Assembly (NCBI GenBank): GCA_022826805.1
Contig: JAJDUH010000004.1
Coordinates: 1-45,264 of the forward strand
From: Candidatus Poribacteria bacterium
GTDB taxonomy: Bacteria; Poribacteria; WGA-4E; WGA-3G
Direction: 5' to 3'
Length of the DNA: 45,264 nucleotides
In this document: positions 32,992 through 41,953 of the stretch, piece by piece
Layout of the letters: each line of letters starts with the position of its first letter
Numbering within the stretch: position 1 is the stretch's first letter
Notes under the pieces: generated by a model
Told to the model about the DNA's origin: nothing
The model's database searches: none
Seen by the model: the letters and a program-made list of their open reading frames with translations, nothing else
Position numbers and translations under genes: made by a program

Positions 32992-34602
32992 ATGGCAAAG
33001 AAAAAATCAGACACAAACATGAATAAAAATGGCGCAACACTCGGTTTTGAGGCAAAGTTATACCAAGCAGCCGATAAACTCCGCAATAACATGGACGCCG
33101 CTGAATACAAGCATGTGGTGTTAGGGTTAATCTTCCTGAAGTACATCTCAGATGCTTTTGAGGAAAAGCACGATTCGCTTCTCAAAGAATTTGCCAATCC
33201 ACAGAGTGAATTCTACATCAAAGATGAAGCTCTCCGTTCCCAAAGTGCTGAGGACGAAGATGAATACTCGGCGGAAAATATCTTTTCCATTCCGAAGAAA
33301 GCGCGCTGGTCCTATTTACAAGCTAACGCTAAACAACCAGAAATTGGCATCCTAATTGATAACGCCATGCTTGCAATTGAACAGAAAAACTCTCAACTCA
33401 AGGGAGTCCTTCCAAAAAACTACGCGCGCCCGGCCCTTGACAAACAACGCCTCGGTGAACTTGTTGATCTCATCAGTACAATCGGTTTAGGTAAAAAAGA
33501 AAATCGCTCAAAGGATATCCTTGGCAGAGTTTATGAATACTTTCTGGCACAATTCGCCAGTGCTGAAGGCAAAAGAGGTGGTCAGTTTTATACCCCCCGC
33601 TGTGTTGTGCAGCTCCTCGTTGAGATGCTCGCGCCATATCAAGGACGGGTTTACGATCCGTGCTGCGGCTCAGGGGGTATGTTTGTCCAGAGCGAAGAAT
33701 TTGTTGAGGCACACGGTGGACGACGCTACGACATCTCCATTTTTGGGCAGGAATCCAATCCAACCACACGCCAATTAGCACTGATGAATCTCACAATTCG
33801 TGGTATTGAAGCTAACCTTGGACAGGAACACGCTGACAGTTTTCATCACGATCTACATCCAGACCTGAAAGCCGACTATATCCTTGCCAATCCTCCTTTC
33901 AACAGCAGCGATTGGGGAGGTAACCAGTTGCGTGAAGATAGACGTTGGGTCTACGGCACCCCGCCTCCCGGCAACGCCAACTTTGCTTGGGTACAGCACT
34001 TTATCTATCACCTTGCCCCAAACGGTATCGCTGGGTTTGTATTGGCGAACGGTTCAATGAGTTCAAATACATCCACCGAAGGCAAAATCCGCGAGAAAAT
34101 TATTAAAGCCGATTTAGTAGACTGCATGGTGGCGTTGCCCGGTCAACTGTTCTATTCCACATCAATCCCTGTTTGCCTTTGGTTCATCGCGAGAAATAAA
34201 GAAGACCGCCGTTTTCGCAAGAGGGCTGGCAAGACGCTTTTCATAGATGCTCGCAGGTTAGGAAAGATGATTGACCGTGTACATCGCGATTTAACCGATG
34301 CGGAAATCGTACGTATTGCAGAAACTTACCACGCATGGCGCGGTGATGCTGAGGTGGACGGATATGTAGATGTACCCGGTTTCTGCAAAAGTGCTACGCT
34401 TGCAGAAGTCCAAGAGAACGGTAACGTCCTAACTCCCGGTCGTTATGTCGGTGCAGAGGAACAAGATGAGGAAGACGAACCTTTTGCGGACACAATGGCA
34501 CACTTGACTGAGAAATTGATCGAGCAGATGGCAGAAGCGAGGCGATTAGATGATGCTATCCGTAAGAATTTGCAAGTGCTCGGTTTTGGAGATGAATCAT
34601 GA
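32992..34602 (+). CDS. hsdM: Type I restriction-modification system methyltransferase subunit
   Basis: 536 aa. The N-terminal helical HsdM domain begins [18 protein letters not shown]. The SAM motif is [11 protein letters not shown] (DPCCGSGG 222-229) and the catalytic NPPF is at 300-303. With HsdS it methylates adenines in both strands of a split recognition site, and with HsdR it becomes the restriction complex. The final codons overlap the next gene (ATGA). The ribosome site is weak, as noted for the leader. The acidic C-terminal region ([10 protein letters not shown]) is unusual but common in Hsd variants of mixed islands. Confidence 0.95.
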   Translation: MAKKKSDTNMNKNGATLGFEAKLYQAADKLRNNMDAAEYKHVVLGLIFLKYISDAFEEKHDSLLKEFANPQSEFYIKDEALRSQSAEDEDEYSAENIFSIPKKARWSYLQANAKQPEIGILIDNAMLAIEQKNSQLKGVLPKNYARPALDKQRLGELVDLISTIGLGKKENRSKDILGRVYEYFLAQFASAEGKRGGQFYTPRCVVQLLVEMLAPYQGRVYDPCCGSGGMFVQSEEFVEAHGGRRYDISIFGQESNPTTRQLALMNLTIRGIEANLGQEHADSFHHDLHPDLKADYILANPPFNSSDWGGNQLREDRRWVYGTPPPGNANFAWVQHFIYHLAPNGIAGFVLANGSMSSNTSTEGKIREKIIKADLVDCMVALPGQLFYSTSIPVCLWFIARNKEDRRFRKRAGKTLFIDARRLGKMIDRVHRDLTDAEIVRIAETYHAWRGDAEVDGYVDVPGFCKSATLAEVQENGNVLTPGRYVGAEEQDEEDEPFADTMAHLTEKLIEQMAEARRLDDAIRKNLQVLGFGDES

Positions 34603-36353
34603 ATTTCAGTGACGAAGAAATCAAACGTCAAATGCGCTTAGGCGAAGACAGTCACTGGGAATTCAAGGAGATCAGGTTCGCAGGAAATGTTCCCAAGAGT
34701 CCCAGTCATGACGATCTGGCAGACGAACTCGCTGCATTTGCCAATACAGATGGTGGTGTCCTACTCTGCGGCGTGACCGACAAGAGTGATGTTCAGGGGA
34801 TGTCGCGCGATCAGATGGATGCGCTGGAACAACTCTTAACCGGGATTTGTACCGACAAGATTAAACCTTCAATTCGGCCTGTTATTCTTCGGAAAGAAAT
34901 AGAAGAGGGCAAACCGTTCTTGCTGGTCCAAGTTCCGCAAGGTGACACCCAACACGACAGTCCGGGCGGTAGTTACTATCGGGTTGGCAGCTCAAAACGT
35001 CGAATGACAAGCGATGAACGGTTACGCCTTGCGCAGCGGCGTGGGCAGGCACGTTTCCGCTGGTTTGACAAACAGCCTGTTCCAGGGACAGGTCTTGGAT
35101 CATTAGATGAATCCCTCTGGAAATCTCTATTGAGTGCAGAAGGTGCCGCCGCCCCTGAAGTGGCGTTGGAGAAGATGGGATTTTTGACCAGTGACGAAAA
35201 CGCAATTACACGCGCCACAGTAGCGGGTATTCTGTTGTGCTCTCACACGCCAGAGGAATGGCTCCCTAATGCTTGCATTTCTGCAACCTGTTACCGTGGT
35301 AAGGACCGGGCGTCAGGACAGATAGATGCTCAGATAATTACTGGTCCCCTGAACCAACAAGTTACTGAGGCGATTGCCTTTGCTGTTCGCAACATGCGCG
35401 TCGGTGCTTACAAAAACCCAGCGCGCACAGACCTGCCCCAATATAGTGAAAGGGCGCTCTTTGAAGCAATTGTTAATGCTGTTGTTCACCGTGACTATGC
35501 TATTCACGGCAGTCGAATCCGGTTCGCCATGTTTGCAGATCGTCTTGAAATAAACTCTCCCGGCGGTTTGCCAAACAATCTCACGATAGACAGCATGGAT
35601 GTCCGACAATCAACCCGGAATGAAGCCCTTGCCTCAATACTTGGACGAATACCCGTTGGGGACATCCGAGGTTCCGGCGAGCGACAATTCTTTATGGAAC
35701 GGCGAGGGGATGGAGTACCAACGATCTTTCGTGAAACAGAGGCGTTGAGCGGAAAAACGCCGAAGTATCAACTCATTGACAATTCAGACCTTTTTCTTAC
35801 AATTCCTGCAGCCGATACGATTCTTACACCCGCAACTGCTGGTATTCTTGCTCACTATGATGGTAACCCGCTGCTTGGCGTTGAATTATTAGTGCTATTT
35901 CCGAATAAGACATGGAAACGCGCAACTACCGATGAGAATGGCGAAGCGCAATTCGATCTACACACAGGACACTTCCCGATGACTGTGTATGCGGCAGCCC
36001 CCGGGCTTGCTGCGCGCCTTGAACAGGATTGGGTACCAGCGGAAGGTGGGCTTACACTTGAAATGCAAAGCCTCGCAGAGGGCGGATCGATAATCTTTCC
36101 AGAATCGACAGGTTACTTACCGAACTTGTCCGGACGTTTGAATCCTATTCGTGATACAAGTGACAGGACCTATCTCTATGCCTCCAACATCGCCATCAAC
36201 GAGGGACAGCAGCAGCCGGTTGCTTTCGTTCCAGGGGAAGATTTCCGCCTCACCGATGCGGATGGAAAGGAAATGTTAGTGCGCATCGTCTCAATCATTG
36301 GTAGGTCGGCGTTGTTGGAGTATCGTCCTTATGATAAAGGAGAAGCAAAATGA
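34599..36353 (+). CDS. AlbA_2 / HATPase-type ATP-binding protein with beta-rich C-terminal extension
   Basis: 584 aa. An N-terminal AlbA_2 (schlafen-like) domain is shown by [10 protein letters not shown] (20-26) and [20 protein letters not shown] (42-61). A GHKL-type HATPase_c_4 site follows: [14 protein letters not shown] (288-300) with N293 of the N-box, then [13 protein letters not shown]. Family COG2865 proteins are annotated as regulators or helicase-associated. An extra 175-residue tail (about 410-584) has a carboxypeptidase-regulatory-like beta sandwich ([24 protein letters not shown]) and a further beta-rich segment. It starts inside the hsdM stop, ends with ATGA into the next gene, and so is an integral operon member. 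Its role in restriction is unknown. Confidence 0.8.
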   Translation: MNFSDEEIKRQMRLGEDSHWEFKEIRFAGNVPKSPSHDDLADELAAFANTDGGVLLCGVTDKSDVQGMSRDQMDALEQLLTGICTDKIKPSIRPVILRKEIEEGKPFLLVQVPQGDTQHDSPGGSYYRVGSSKRRMTSDERLRLAQRRGQARFRWFDKQPVPGTGLGSLDESLWKSLLSAEGAAAPEVALEKMGFLTSDENAITRATVAGILLCSHTPEEWLPNACISATCYRGKDRASGQIDAQIITGPLNQQVTEAIAFAVRNMRVGAYKNPARTDLPQYSERALFEAIVNAVVHRDYAIHGSRIRFAMFADRLEINSPGGLPNNLTIDSMDVRQSTRNEALASILGRIPVGDIRGSGERQFFMERRGDGVPTIFRETEALSGKTPKYQLIDNSDLFLTIPAADTILTPATAGILAHYDGNPLLGVELLVLFPNKTWKRATTDENGEAQFDLHTGHFPMTVYAAAPGLAARLEQDWVPAEGGLTLEMQSLAEGGSIIFPESTGYLPNLSGRLNPIRDTSDRTYLYASNIAINEGQQQPVAFVPGEDFRLTDADGKEMLVRIVSIIGRSALLEYRPYDKGEAK

Positions 36354-36595
36354 CTGTGAAAGAATTAGTAAAACTTCTCGAAAAATATCCTGATGACTTG
36401 CGAGTTGTTGTCAACGGCTATGAGGACGGTTATGACGACATCTCATCGGAACGGATTTCCACTACAAAAATACAGTTAGACGCTGGAACCCAAGACTGGG
36501 AAGGACAACACGGCGATCCTCCCTATGAGAGTGAAGAAAAAATTGATGATGCCAAAATCGTAGAGGCTTTGGTTTTCCACCGCGCGTCGTATTGA
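36350..36595 (+). CDS. Small acidic protein of unknown function in the R-M operon
   Basis: 81 aa. [31 protein letters not shown] is a helix-strand start seen in small proteins near defence genes, and the rest is acidic (DWEGQHGDPPYESEEK). No motif assigns a role; an antagonist, chaperone or DNA-mimic is possible because of its charge. It shares ATGA with the upstream gene. A 77-nt gap without a gene separates it from hsdS. Confidence 0.6.
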   Translation: MTVKELVKLLEKYPDDLRVVVNGYEDGYDDISSERISTTKIQLDAGTQDWEGQHGDPPYESEEKIDDAKIVEALVFHRASY

Positions 36596-36672
36596 TGAAG
36601 CGGAAACCAAGAACGAATACAAGGTTATACTGAAAGCAAACCCGTTACAGAATGTAGAGAACATACGAAAAT

Positions 36673-38031
36673 ATGCGAAGTCAGAATATAGGAAATAACT
36701 CTTGGAATCTGGTAAAACTCGGTAATGTTATCCAAATTAATCCTCGGCGAACGCTTTCCAGAAAAGAAAAGGCATTCCATCTTGCTATGCGAGATGTTGA
36801 AGTATACACGCGGGAGATTACTTCACACTCGTATAAAGAATTTCGCGGCTCTGGCGCACGATTCCAAAATGGAGATACCCTTTTAGCCCGCATTACTCCA
36901 TGTCTTGAAAACGGAAAAACTGTGTATGTAAACTGCCTGAAGCCTAATCAAGTTGGGCACGGATCAACTGAGTTTATCGTACTATCAGGAGTAAAAAATG
37001 AAACGGATAACTTGTTCATATACTATTTAGCAAGAGATCCGAGTTTTCGTACATTCGCGATTCATTCTATGCAAGGTTCCACAGGTCGACAGCGAGTAGA
37101 TGCAGATTCGCTACGCTCGTTTGAATTTATTCTGCCACCTATTGAGGAACAACGCCGTATTGCTCACATCCTCAGCACGCTTGACGACAAAATTGAACTC
37201 AATCGACAGATGAATGAAACACTCGAAGCAACGGCGCGGGCAATTTTCAAGTCATGGTTTGTGGATTTTGACCCTGTAAAAGCGAAAATGGAAGGACACA
37301 AACCTGTAGGTATGGACGCCGAAACTGCTGTATTATTTTCGTCGGCGTTTCAGGATTCTCCGCTGGGTAAGATTCCTAACGGCTGGGCAGTCGAAAAAAT
37401 TGGCAATCTGATTGAAATTGTCAAAGGAAGATCTTATAGAAGTAGCGAACTAACGGAATCAGATGTTGCTTTGGTTTCAATAAAATCAATTATGCGGGGT
37501 GGTGGTTACCAACCAGGTGTTGTGAAACCTTATACTGGAAAATATAATCCTGAACAAGTTATTACCCCCGGTGAACTTGTTATGGCTTATACAGACTTAA
37601 CGCAAGAAGCAGAGATTCTTGGCAAACCTGCAATTGTTCGCGAAGAAGAAAATTACCAGACACTTGTTCCATCTTTGCATTTAAGAATTATACGTCCCTT
37701 AGAATCAACAGTTTCTGTTTGGTTTCTCTATTGTCTTTTTCGAGAAAGACGTTTTCAATCTCATATCTATGGATATGCAAATGGTACAACTGTCTTGGGA
37801 TTAAGTAAAGATGGTGTGCCAAGTTATCAATTCGCCTTACCCCCGGAAAAAATACGGTGTCTTTTTGATTCGGTTGCAAAACCGCTTTTTGCTAAAATTG
37901 AGTCTAATGAAAACGAATCCCGTACACTCGCCAAAACCCGAGGTACACTGCTGCCAAAGTTGTTGACCGGTGAAATTCGTGTAGACGAGGTAAATGAGAT
38001 ATTGGAGGTAGAAGATGGTCGACAATCCTAA
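36673..38031 (+). CDS. hsdS: Type I restriction-modification specificity subunit
   Basis: 452 aa. Two target-recognition domains (about 10-160 and 235-400) are each followed by a conserved helix: PPIEEQRRIAHILSTLDDKIELNRQ in the centre (ending KSWFVDFDPVKAKMEG) and PPEKIRCLFDSVAKPLFAKIESN near the end. The closing KTRGTLLPKLLTGEIRV is diagnostic. It sets the two half-sites recognised by the HsdMRS complex, which cannot be deduced from sequence. The ribosome site is weak. The last 17 nt overlap the next gene. The second TRD region is more AT-rich than hsdM, as expected for frequent TRD exchange. Confidence 0.93.
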   Translation: MRSQNIGNNSWNLVKLGNVIQINPRRTLSRKEKAFHLAMRDVEVYTREITSHSYKEFRGSGARFQNGDTLLARITPCLENGKTVYVNCLKPNQVGHGSTEFIVLSGVKNETDNLFIYYLARDPSFRTFAIHSMQGSTGRQRVDADSLRSFEFILPPIEEQRRIAHILSTLDDKIELNRQMNETLEATARAIFKSWFVDFDPVKAKMEGHKPVGMDAETAVLFSSAFQDSPLGKIPNGWAVEKIGNLIEIVKGRSYRSSELTESDVALVSIKSIMRGGGYQPGVVKPYTGKYNPEQVITPGELVMAYTDLTQEAEILGKPAIVREEENYQTLVPSLHLRIIRPLESTVSVWFLYCLFRERRFQSHIYGYANGTTVLGLSKDGVPSYQFALPPEKIRCLFDSVAKPLFAKIESNENESRTLAKTRGTLLPKLLTGEIRVDEVNEILEVEDGRQS

Positions 38032-39526
38032 AGTATTTATTTCCTATTCTCACGATTCTCCAGAGCACAAGCGATGGGTATCCGAACTCGCAGCACGACT
38101 TCGCCACAACGGAATTGATGCAGTGCTCGACCAATGGGACCTCGGATTAGGAGATGATGTAACACGATTTATGGAACGTGGCATTGTAAACGCTGATAGG
38201 GTACTGGTTATATGCACGGACAAATATGTGAGCAAGGCGAACGCTGGCGAAGGGGGCGTTGACTACGAGCGGATGATTATAAACGCTGAACTTGTTCAAA
38301 ATTTAGGGACAGACAAATTCATTCCTATCATCCGTCAGGCATCAGGAAAAGCAAAAACGCCAACATTTTTAGGAACACGGGTTTATGCTGATTTTACAAA
38401 TGACAATCAATTTGATGCAGAGTGTGAAAAATTAATTCGTGAACTCCACGAAATGCCAATTATAGAGAAGCCTCCTTTGGGAAAAAGCCCGTTTCCTTCT
38501 GTGGAATTAGACACACAACTGACGGATATTCCGGATCAAGTTGAATCTGCCTCCGAGGCTTACAAAACAGCGACTAAGCTCGTTCGTGCTGGTGATACAC
38601 TTGGATGGCGACAACTTATCAAACAAATTCGACCAAAGGTATTCAAAGATTTAGTCCAATGGCGACAAGATGAGTTGGATGGACAAGAACCTGGAGACAA
38701 AAAACAATTAGTTCAAGTTGTGGATAAAGCGGTTGAAATTGTTTCACCCTTAATGGCTATTGCTTTAGTAGGTGTTGAATCCGGTAGGGAAGAATTTAGA
38801 GATCAAAAATCTTTGCTTGATGATCTGCTAAATGTTACTGGATGGAATCGTAGTGGGTACGAAGCTTGGGTAGACATTCCCAGCGCGTTAGGGTATGTGT
38901 ACCATGGTCTGCACGGGAGTATTAGTCTGAGTACAAATCAGATGGATATTGCCCTGAATCTTTCGCGAGTGAAAATCCCTAATCCATATATAACAAAACC
39001 TCCTCAGGTCTGGGAAAGAAGTGATCTTATGGGGTGGGCGAACTCGTTTGGTCCAAGTTGTATAGAAGGTTGGAATTATTTAGCTAATGCTTATGAAGGA
39101 GAAGGATGGGAGTGGTTGCGTCTAATATTCGGGATTGAGCAGGAATACCGAACTGCACTAGTGGCATATTACATGGCATTGAATATTCATGAATTAGCCT
39201 CTATAATTGCTTCAGGTCAACAGGATACATTAAACAGAAATTTCAACTCAATGTCTCCGTTTGGTTTTAATGTCCCATTGACTTTTATGTCTGAAGAGCA
39301 GGGCATAAACCAACGTGCGACTTCTGTATTACTTCATAATCCGGAAGCACTTGCAGAATTATGGACTAGCTTGAATGTGAGACGTGAACAAATTGAAATT
39401 TCATGGAGAAATTGGGTTCGTCTATTTGAGGCTTGGTTAATGAATGTCTATGGATTCGCATCTCATGCGGAAGAAATTTGTGCGCGGAATGTTATTCATC
39501 ATCAGGATTTTTTTGAGAAGTTGTAA
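38015..39526 (+). CDS. SEFIR/TIR-like domain protein with uncharacterised C-terminal module
   Basis: 503 aa. An N-terminal SEFIR domain (about 4-145) reads PKVFISYSHDSPEHKRWV, DQWDLGLGDD, VLVICTDKYVSKANAGEGGV and YERMII, then KFIPIIRQ. SEFIR domains are TIR relatives; the known defence protein bSEFIR has a SEFIR domain and triggers NAD depletion. A linker (150-175) leads to about 330 helical residues rich in Trp (WQLIKQIR-like starts, GWNRSGYEAW, WERSDLMGW, GWEWLRLIF) that I cannot assign. A good ribosome site (GGAGGT) lies inside the hsdS end. Its SEFIR domain is about 80% identical to the next gene's. It probably senses infection and starts an abortive response. Confidence 0.75.
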   Translation: MVDNPKVFISYSHDSPEHKRWVSELAARLRHNGIDAVLDQWDLGLGDDVTRFMERGIVNADRVLVICTDKYVSKANAGEGGVDYERMIINAELVQNLGTDKFIPIIRQASGKAKTPTFLGTRVYADFTNDNQFDAECEKLIRELHEMPIIEKPPLGKSPFPSVELDTQLTDIPDQVESASEAYKTATKLVRAGDTLGWRQLIKQIRPKVFKDLVQWRQDELDGQEPGDKKQLVQVVDKAVEIVSPLMAIALVGVESGREEFRDQKSLLDDLLNVTGWNRSGYEAWVDIPSALGYVYHGLHGSISLSTNQMDIALNLSRVKIPNPYITKPPQVWERSDLMGWANSFGPSCIEGWNYLANAYEGEGWEWLRLIFGIEQEYRTALVAYYMALNIHELASIIASGQQDTLNRNFNSMSPFGFNVPLTFMSEEQGINQRATSVLLHNPEALAELWTSLNVRREQIEISWRNWVRLFEAWLMNVYGFASHAEEICARNVIHHQDFFEKL

Positions 39527-39532
39527 CTTTAG

Positions 39533-39603
39533 CCTTTGTTTTATTAAATTTCTTGAACAATCCTTGACTTTCCAAATTCCACACGCATTTATGAAAACAA
39601 AGG
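39533..39603. repeat. 10-bp inverted repeat with 51-nt loop between the two SEFIR genes
   Basis: CCTTTGTTTT (39533-39542) and AAAACAAAGG (39594-39603) are perfect complements. The loop contains TTGACT, a -35-like box. It may be an attenuator, a terminator for the first SEFIR gene, or an internal promoter region. Confidence 0.55.
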
Positions 39604-39650
39604 TCGGAGACAATTGGTTACAGTGATCGGAAAATATAGTAGGAGTAAAG

Positions 39651-41321
39651 ATGTCAGAAAATCCTAAGGTTTTCATCTCATATTCACACGATTCTCCAGA
39701 ACATAAACGGTGGGTATCCGAACTCGCTGTAAAACTCCGTCATAATGGTATTGATACGACACTTGACCAATGGGACCTTCGGTTGGGTGATGATATAACA
39801 CGATTCATGGAACGTGGCATCGTGGACGCTGATAGGATTTTGGTTGTTTGCACAGATAATTATGTGAGCAAGGCGAACACAGGTGAAGGTGGTGTAGGCT
39901 ATGAGCGAATGATTATAACAAAGAAAATTGTTGAAAATCAGGGAAATAACAAATTTATACCTATAATTCGTCAGACGCTATGGGAAGATAAAACCCCAGA
40001 ATTTTTGAAAGATCGAGTTTATATTGATTTTACGGATGACAGTCAATTTGATGCGAAATTTGAAGAATTGCTTCATGAACGCCTCTTAGTTCTACCCTTA
40101 CAAAGACCATCGATCCCACATATTGAGTCATTGCATGTAAAAAACTATCGTGCGCTACAGGATATAGAATTAAAACAACTCAAACCGTTGACTGTCTTTT
40201 TAGGCGCGAACGGCAGTGGAAAATCAACGCTTTTTGATGTGTTCGCGTTTCTTGCTGAATGTTTCACGGACGGGCTGCGCCGTGCTTTGGACAAAAGAGA
40301 AGGTTTCAAAGAACTGAGAACACGAGGTTGTAATGGACCCATTGAATTTGAATTGAAATATCGCGAAGAACCCAGAACACCTATTATTACTTATCATCTT
40401 TCCATCAATGAAAACCCAGAAGGTCCCTTTGTTGAAACCGAGTGGCTGCAGTGGCGGCGCGGAAGTCGAGGAAAACATGTTCGCTTCCTCAATTTTCATC
40501 ACGGAAAAGGCAATGTGATTTCTGGCGAAACACCGGATAAAACAGATAAACCTATTGATGAACAACTCGATGATCCCACAACGATCGCAGCAAGTATGTT
40601 TGGTCAATCCACACATCACCCGCGCGTCAGTGCCTTTCGGCGTTTTATTACAGATTGGTATCTCTCCGACCTTTCTACCGATGCCACGCGCCAAGCAACC
40701 AACGATGGACCGCAAAAGCGATTGTCCACAAAAGGTGACAATTTGCCCAATGTTATCCAATACTTGCAGGAAAGATATCCAGAACGTCTGGAGAAAATTA
40801 TATCTTCTCTGTCAAATCAGGTGCCCCGCTTAGAAAAGGTTGACACAGAATTAATGATGAGTGGTCGCCGCCGCCTACAAATTAAAGATGCACCGTTTGA
40901 GCAACCTATCTTGGCGAAGTTCGCCTCCGATGGCACATTGAAGCTGCTGTCGTACCTGACGCTGTTTCACGACCCACAACCGCCACAATTGATCGGCATT
41001 GAAGAACCCGAGAACTACCTGCACCCACGCCTGCTGACAGGTTTAGTCGGGGCGTGCATTGAGGTGTTAATGTGCTCTCAATTCATAATTACCACACATT
41101 CACCGCAATTTGTTAATGAATTGGCTGCTGAAGAAGTATGGGTATTGTACCGGAATGAACAAGGTTTCACAGTGTGTAAACGCGCATCGGATATGCTGGG
41201 AATCAATCATTTTATGGAAGCAGGAGCGAAGTTGGGGCAGCTCTGGAGGGAAGGATTCTTTGAATTCGGTGATCCGTTGACCAATGCAGGTGGGCTTAAA
41301 CGAGGTGTGCATGCACGTTGA
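39651..41321 (+). CDS. SEFIR domain fused to OLD/AAA_21-type ATPase
   Basis: 556 aa, AGGAG 7 nt before the ATG. The SEFIR domain spans about 4-145. An ABC-type ATPase follows from residue 156: IESLHVKNYRALQDIEL, Walker A GANGSGKST (185-193), signature-like FASDGTLK (424-431), Walker B LIGIEEPENYLHP (447-459) and the His switch TTHSPQF (481-487). This is the RloA/PARIS AriA-like AAA_21 family that couples DNA or phage-protein sensing to a TOPRIM nuclease. The next gene is exactly such a partner. A SEFIR head on this ATPase is unusual, so the protein may use two toxic outputs or use SEFIR as an oligomerisation sensor. Confidence 0.82.
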   Translation: MSENPKVFISYSHDSPEHKRWVSELAVKLRHNGIDTTLDQWDLRLGDDITRFMERGIVDADRILVVCTDNYVSKANTGEGGVGYERMIITKKIVENQGNNKFIPIIRQTLWEDKTPEFLKDRVYIDFTDDSQFDAKFEELLHERLLVLPLQRPSIPHIESLHVKNYRALQDIELKQLKPLTVFLGANGSGKSTLFDVFAFLAECFTDGLRRALDKREGFKELRTRGCNGPIEFELKYREEPRTPIITYHLSINENPEGPFVETEWLQWRRGSRGKHVRFLNFHHGKGNVISGETPDKTDKPIDEQLDDPTTIAASMFGQSTHHPRVSAFRRFITDWYLSDLSTDATRQATNDGPQKRLSTKGDNLPNVIQYLQERYPERLEKIISSLSNQVPRLEKVDTELMMSGRRRLQIKDAPFEQPILAKFASDGTLKLLSYLTLFHDPQPPQLIGIEEPENYLHPRLLTGLVGACIEVLMCSQFIITTHSPQFVNELAAEEVWVLYRNEQGFTVCKRASDMLGINHFMEAGAKLGQLWREGFFEFGDPLTNAGGLKRGVHAR

Positions 41322-41934
41322 ATTCTTCTTGGAGGAACCGTCCACCCAAGAAACATTAAAGGCTATTTTACCCAAGATTCTTTCCAATGATGTCACTTTT
41401 GATTTCCTCGTTTTTGAGGGCAAAGACGATCTGCTTAATAATCTGTCAGCGCGATTGATGGGATATCGATGGATACCTAACGACTGGCGACTTATCGTGC
41501 TTATTGATGAAGATCGGAAAGACTGTCACGAACTAAAAGCAAAGTTAGAACAAGCAGCACACGAAGCGGGTTTTGTGACAAAATCCAGCGCGGCTCCAAA
41601 CGAAAGTTTTCAAGTGATCAATCGGTTGGCAATTGAAGAATTAGAGGCATGGTTCTTTGGCGATGTTGAAGCGATGCATGCTGCTTATCCCAGAATTCCT
41701 GAAAACCTCCAATCTAAGGCTAAATATCGGAATCCCGACGCAATTCAGGGTGGCACGTATGAAGCACTGGAGCGTTTGTTGATACAGAAAAACTACTATA
41801 GAGGACGGATACCTAAACCTACAGTAGCGCAGAACATTGCACAACACATGGTCCCAAATCGGAACAGATCGAAAAGTTTTCGGGTGTTTGTTGAGGGACT
41901 TAGGGCGTGCGTAGGGGAAGAATTGTTGGTGTAG
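41311..41934 (+). CDS. DUF4276 TOPRIM-like protein (partner of the SEFIR-ATPase)
   Basis: 207 aa from the ATG at 41311, giving the typical family start MHVEFFLEEPST. Earlier in-frame ATG/GTG codons from 41284 would add residues not seen in the family. TOPRIM-type acidic residues are E8 and the D66-x-D68 motif (LIVLIDEDRKD). Family members are thought to be metal-dependent nucleases working with an AAA_21 ATPase. Its first 11 nt overlap the ATPase gene (ATGCACGTTGA), so synthesis is coupled. By analogy with RloB and AriB it is the likely effector nuclease; the substrate (DNA or tRNA) is unknown. Confidence 0.8.
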   Translation: MHVEFFLEEPSTQETLKAILPKILSNDVTFDFLVFEGKDDLLNNLSARLMGYRWIPNDWRLIVLIDEDRKDCHELKAKLEQAAHEAGFVTKSSAAPNESFQVINRLAIEELEAWFFGDVEAMHAAYPRIPENLQSKAKYRNPDAIQGGTYEALERLLIQKNYYRGRIPKPTVAQNIAQHMVPNRNRSKSFRVFVEGLRACVGEELLV

Positions 41935-41953
41935 GGGACATTAGGACAATAGC

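Noticed and set aside
39533..39650. Frameshift joining the two SEFIR genes into one
   Set aside because: The second has its own ribosome site and a complete SEFIR domain; the first ends normally with a stop.
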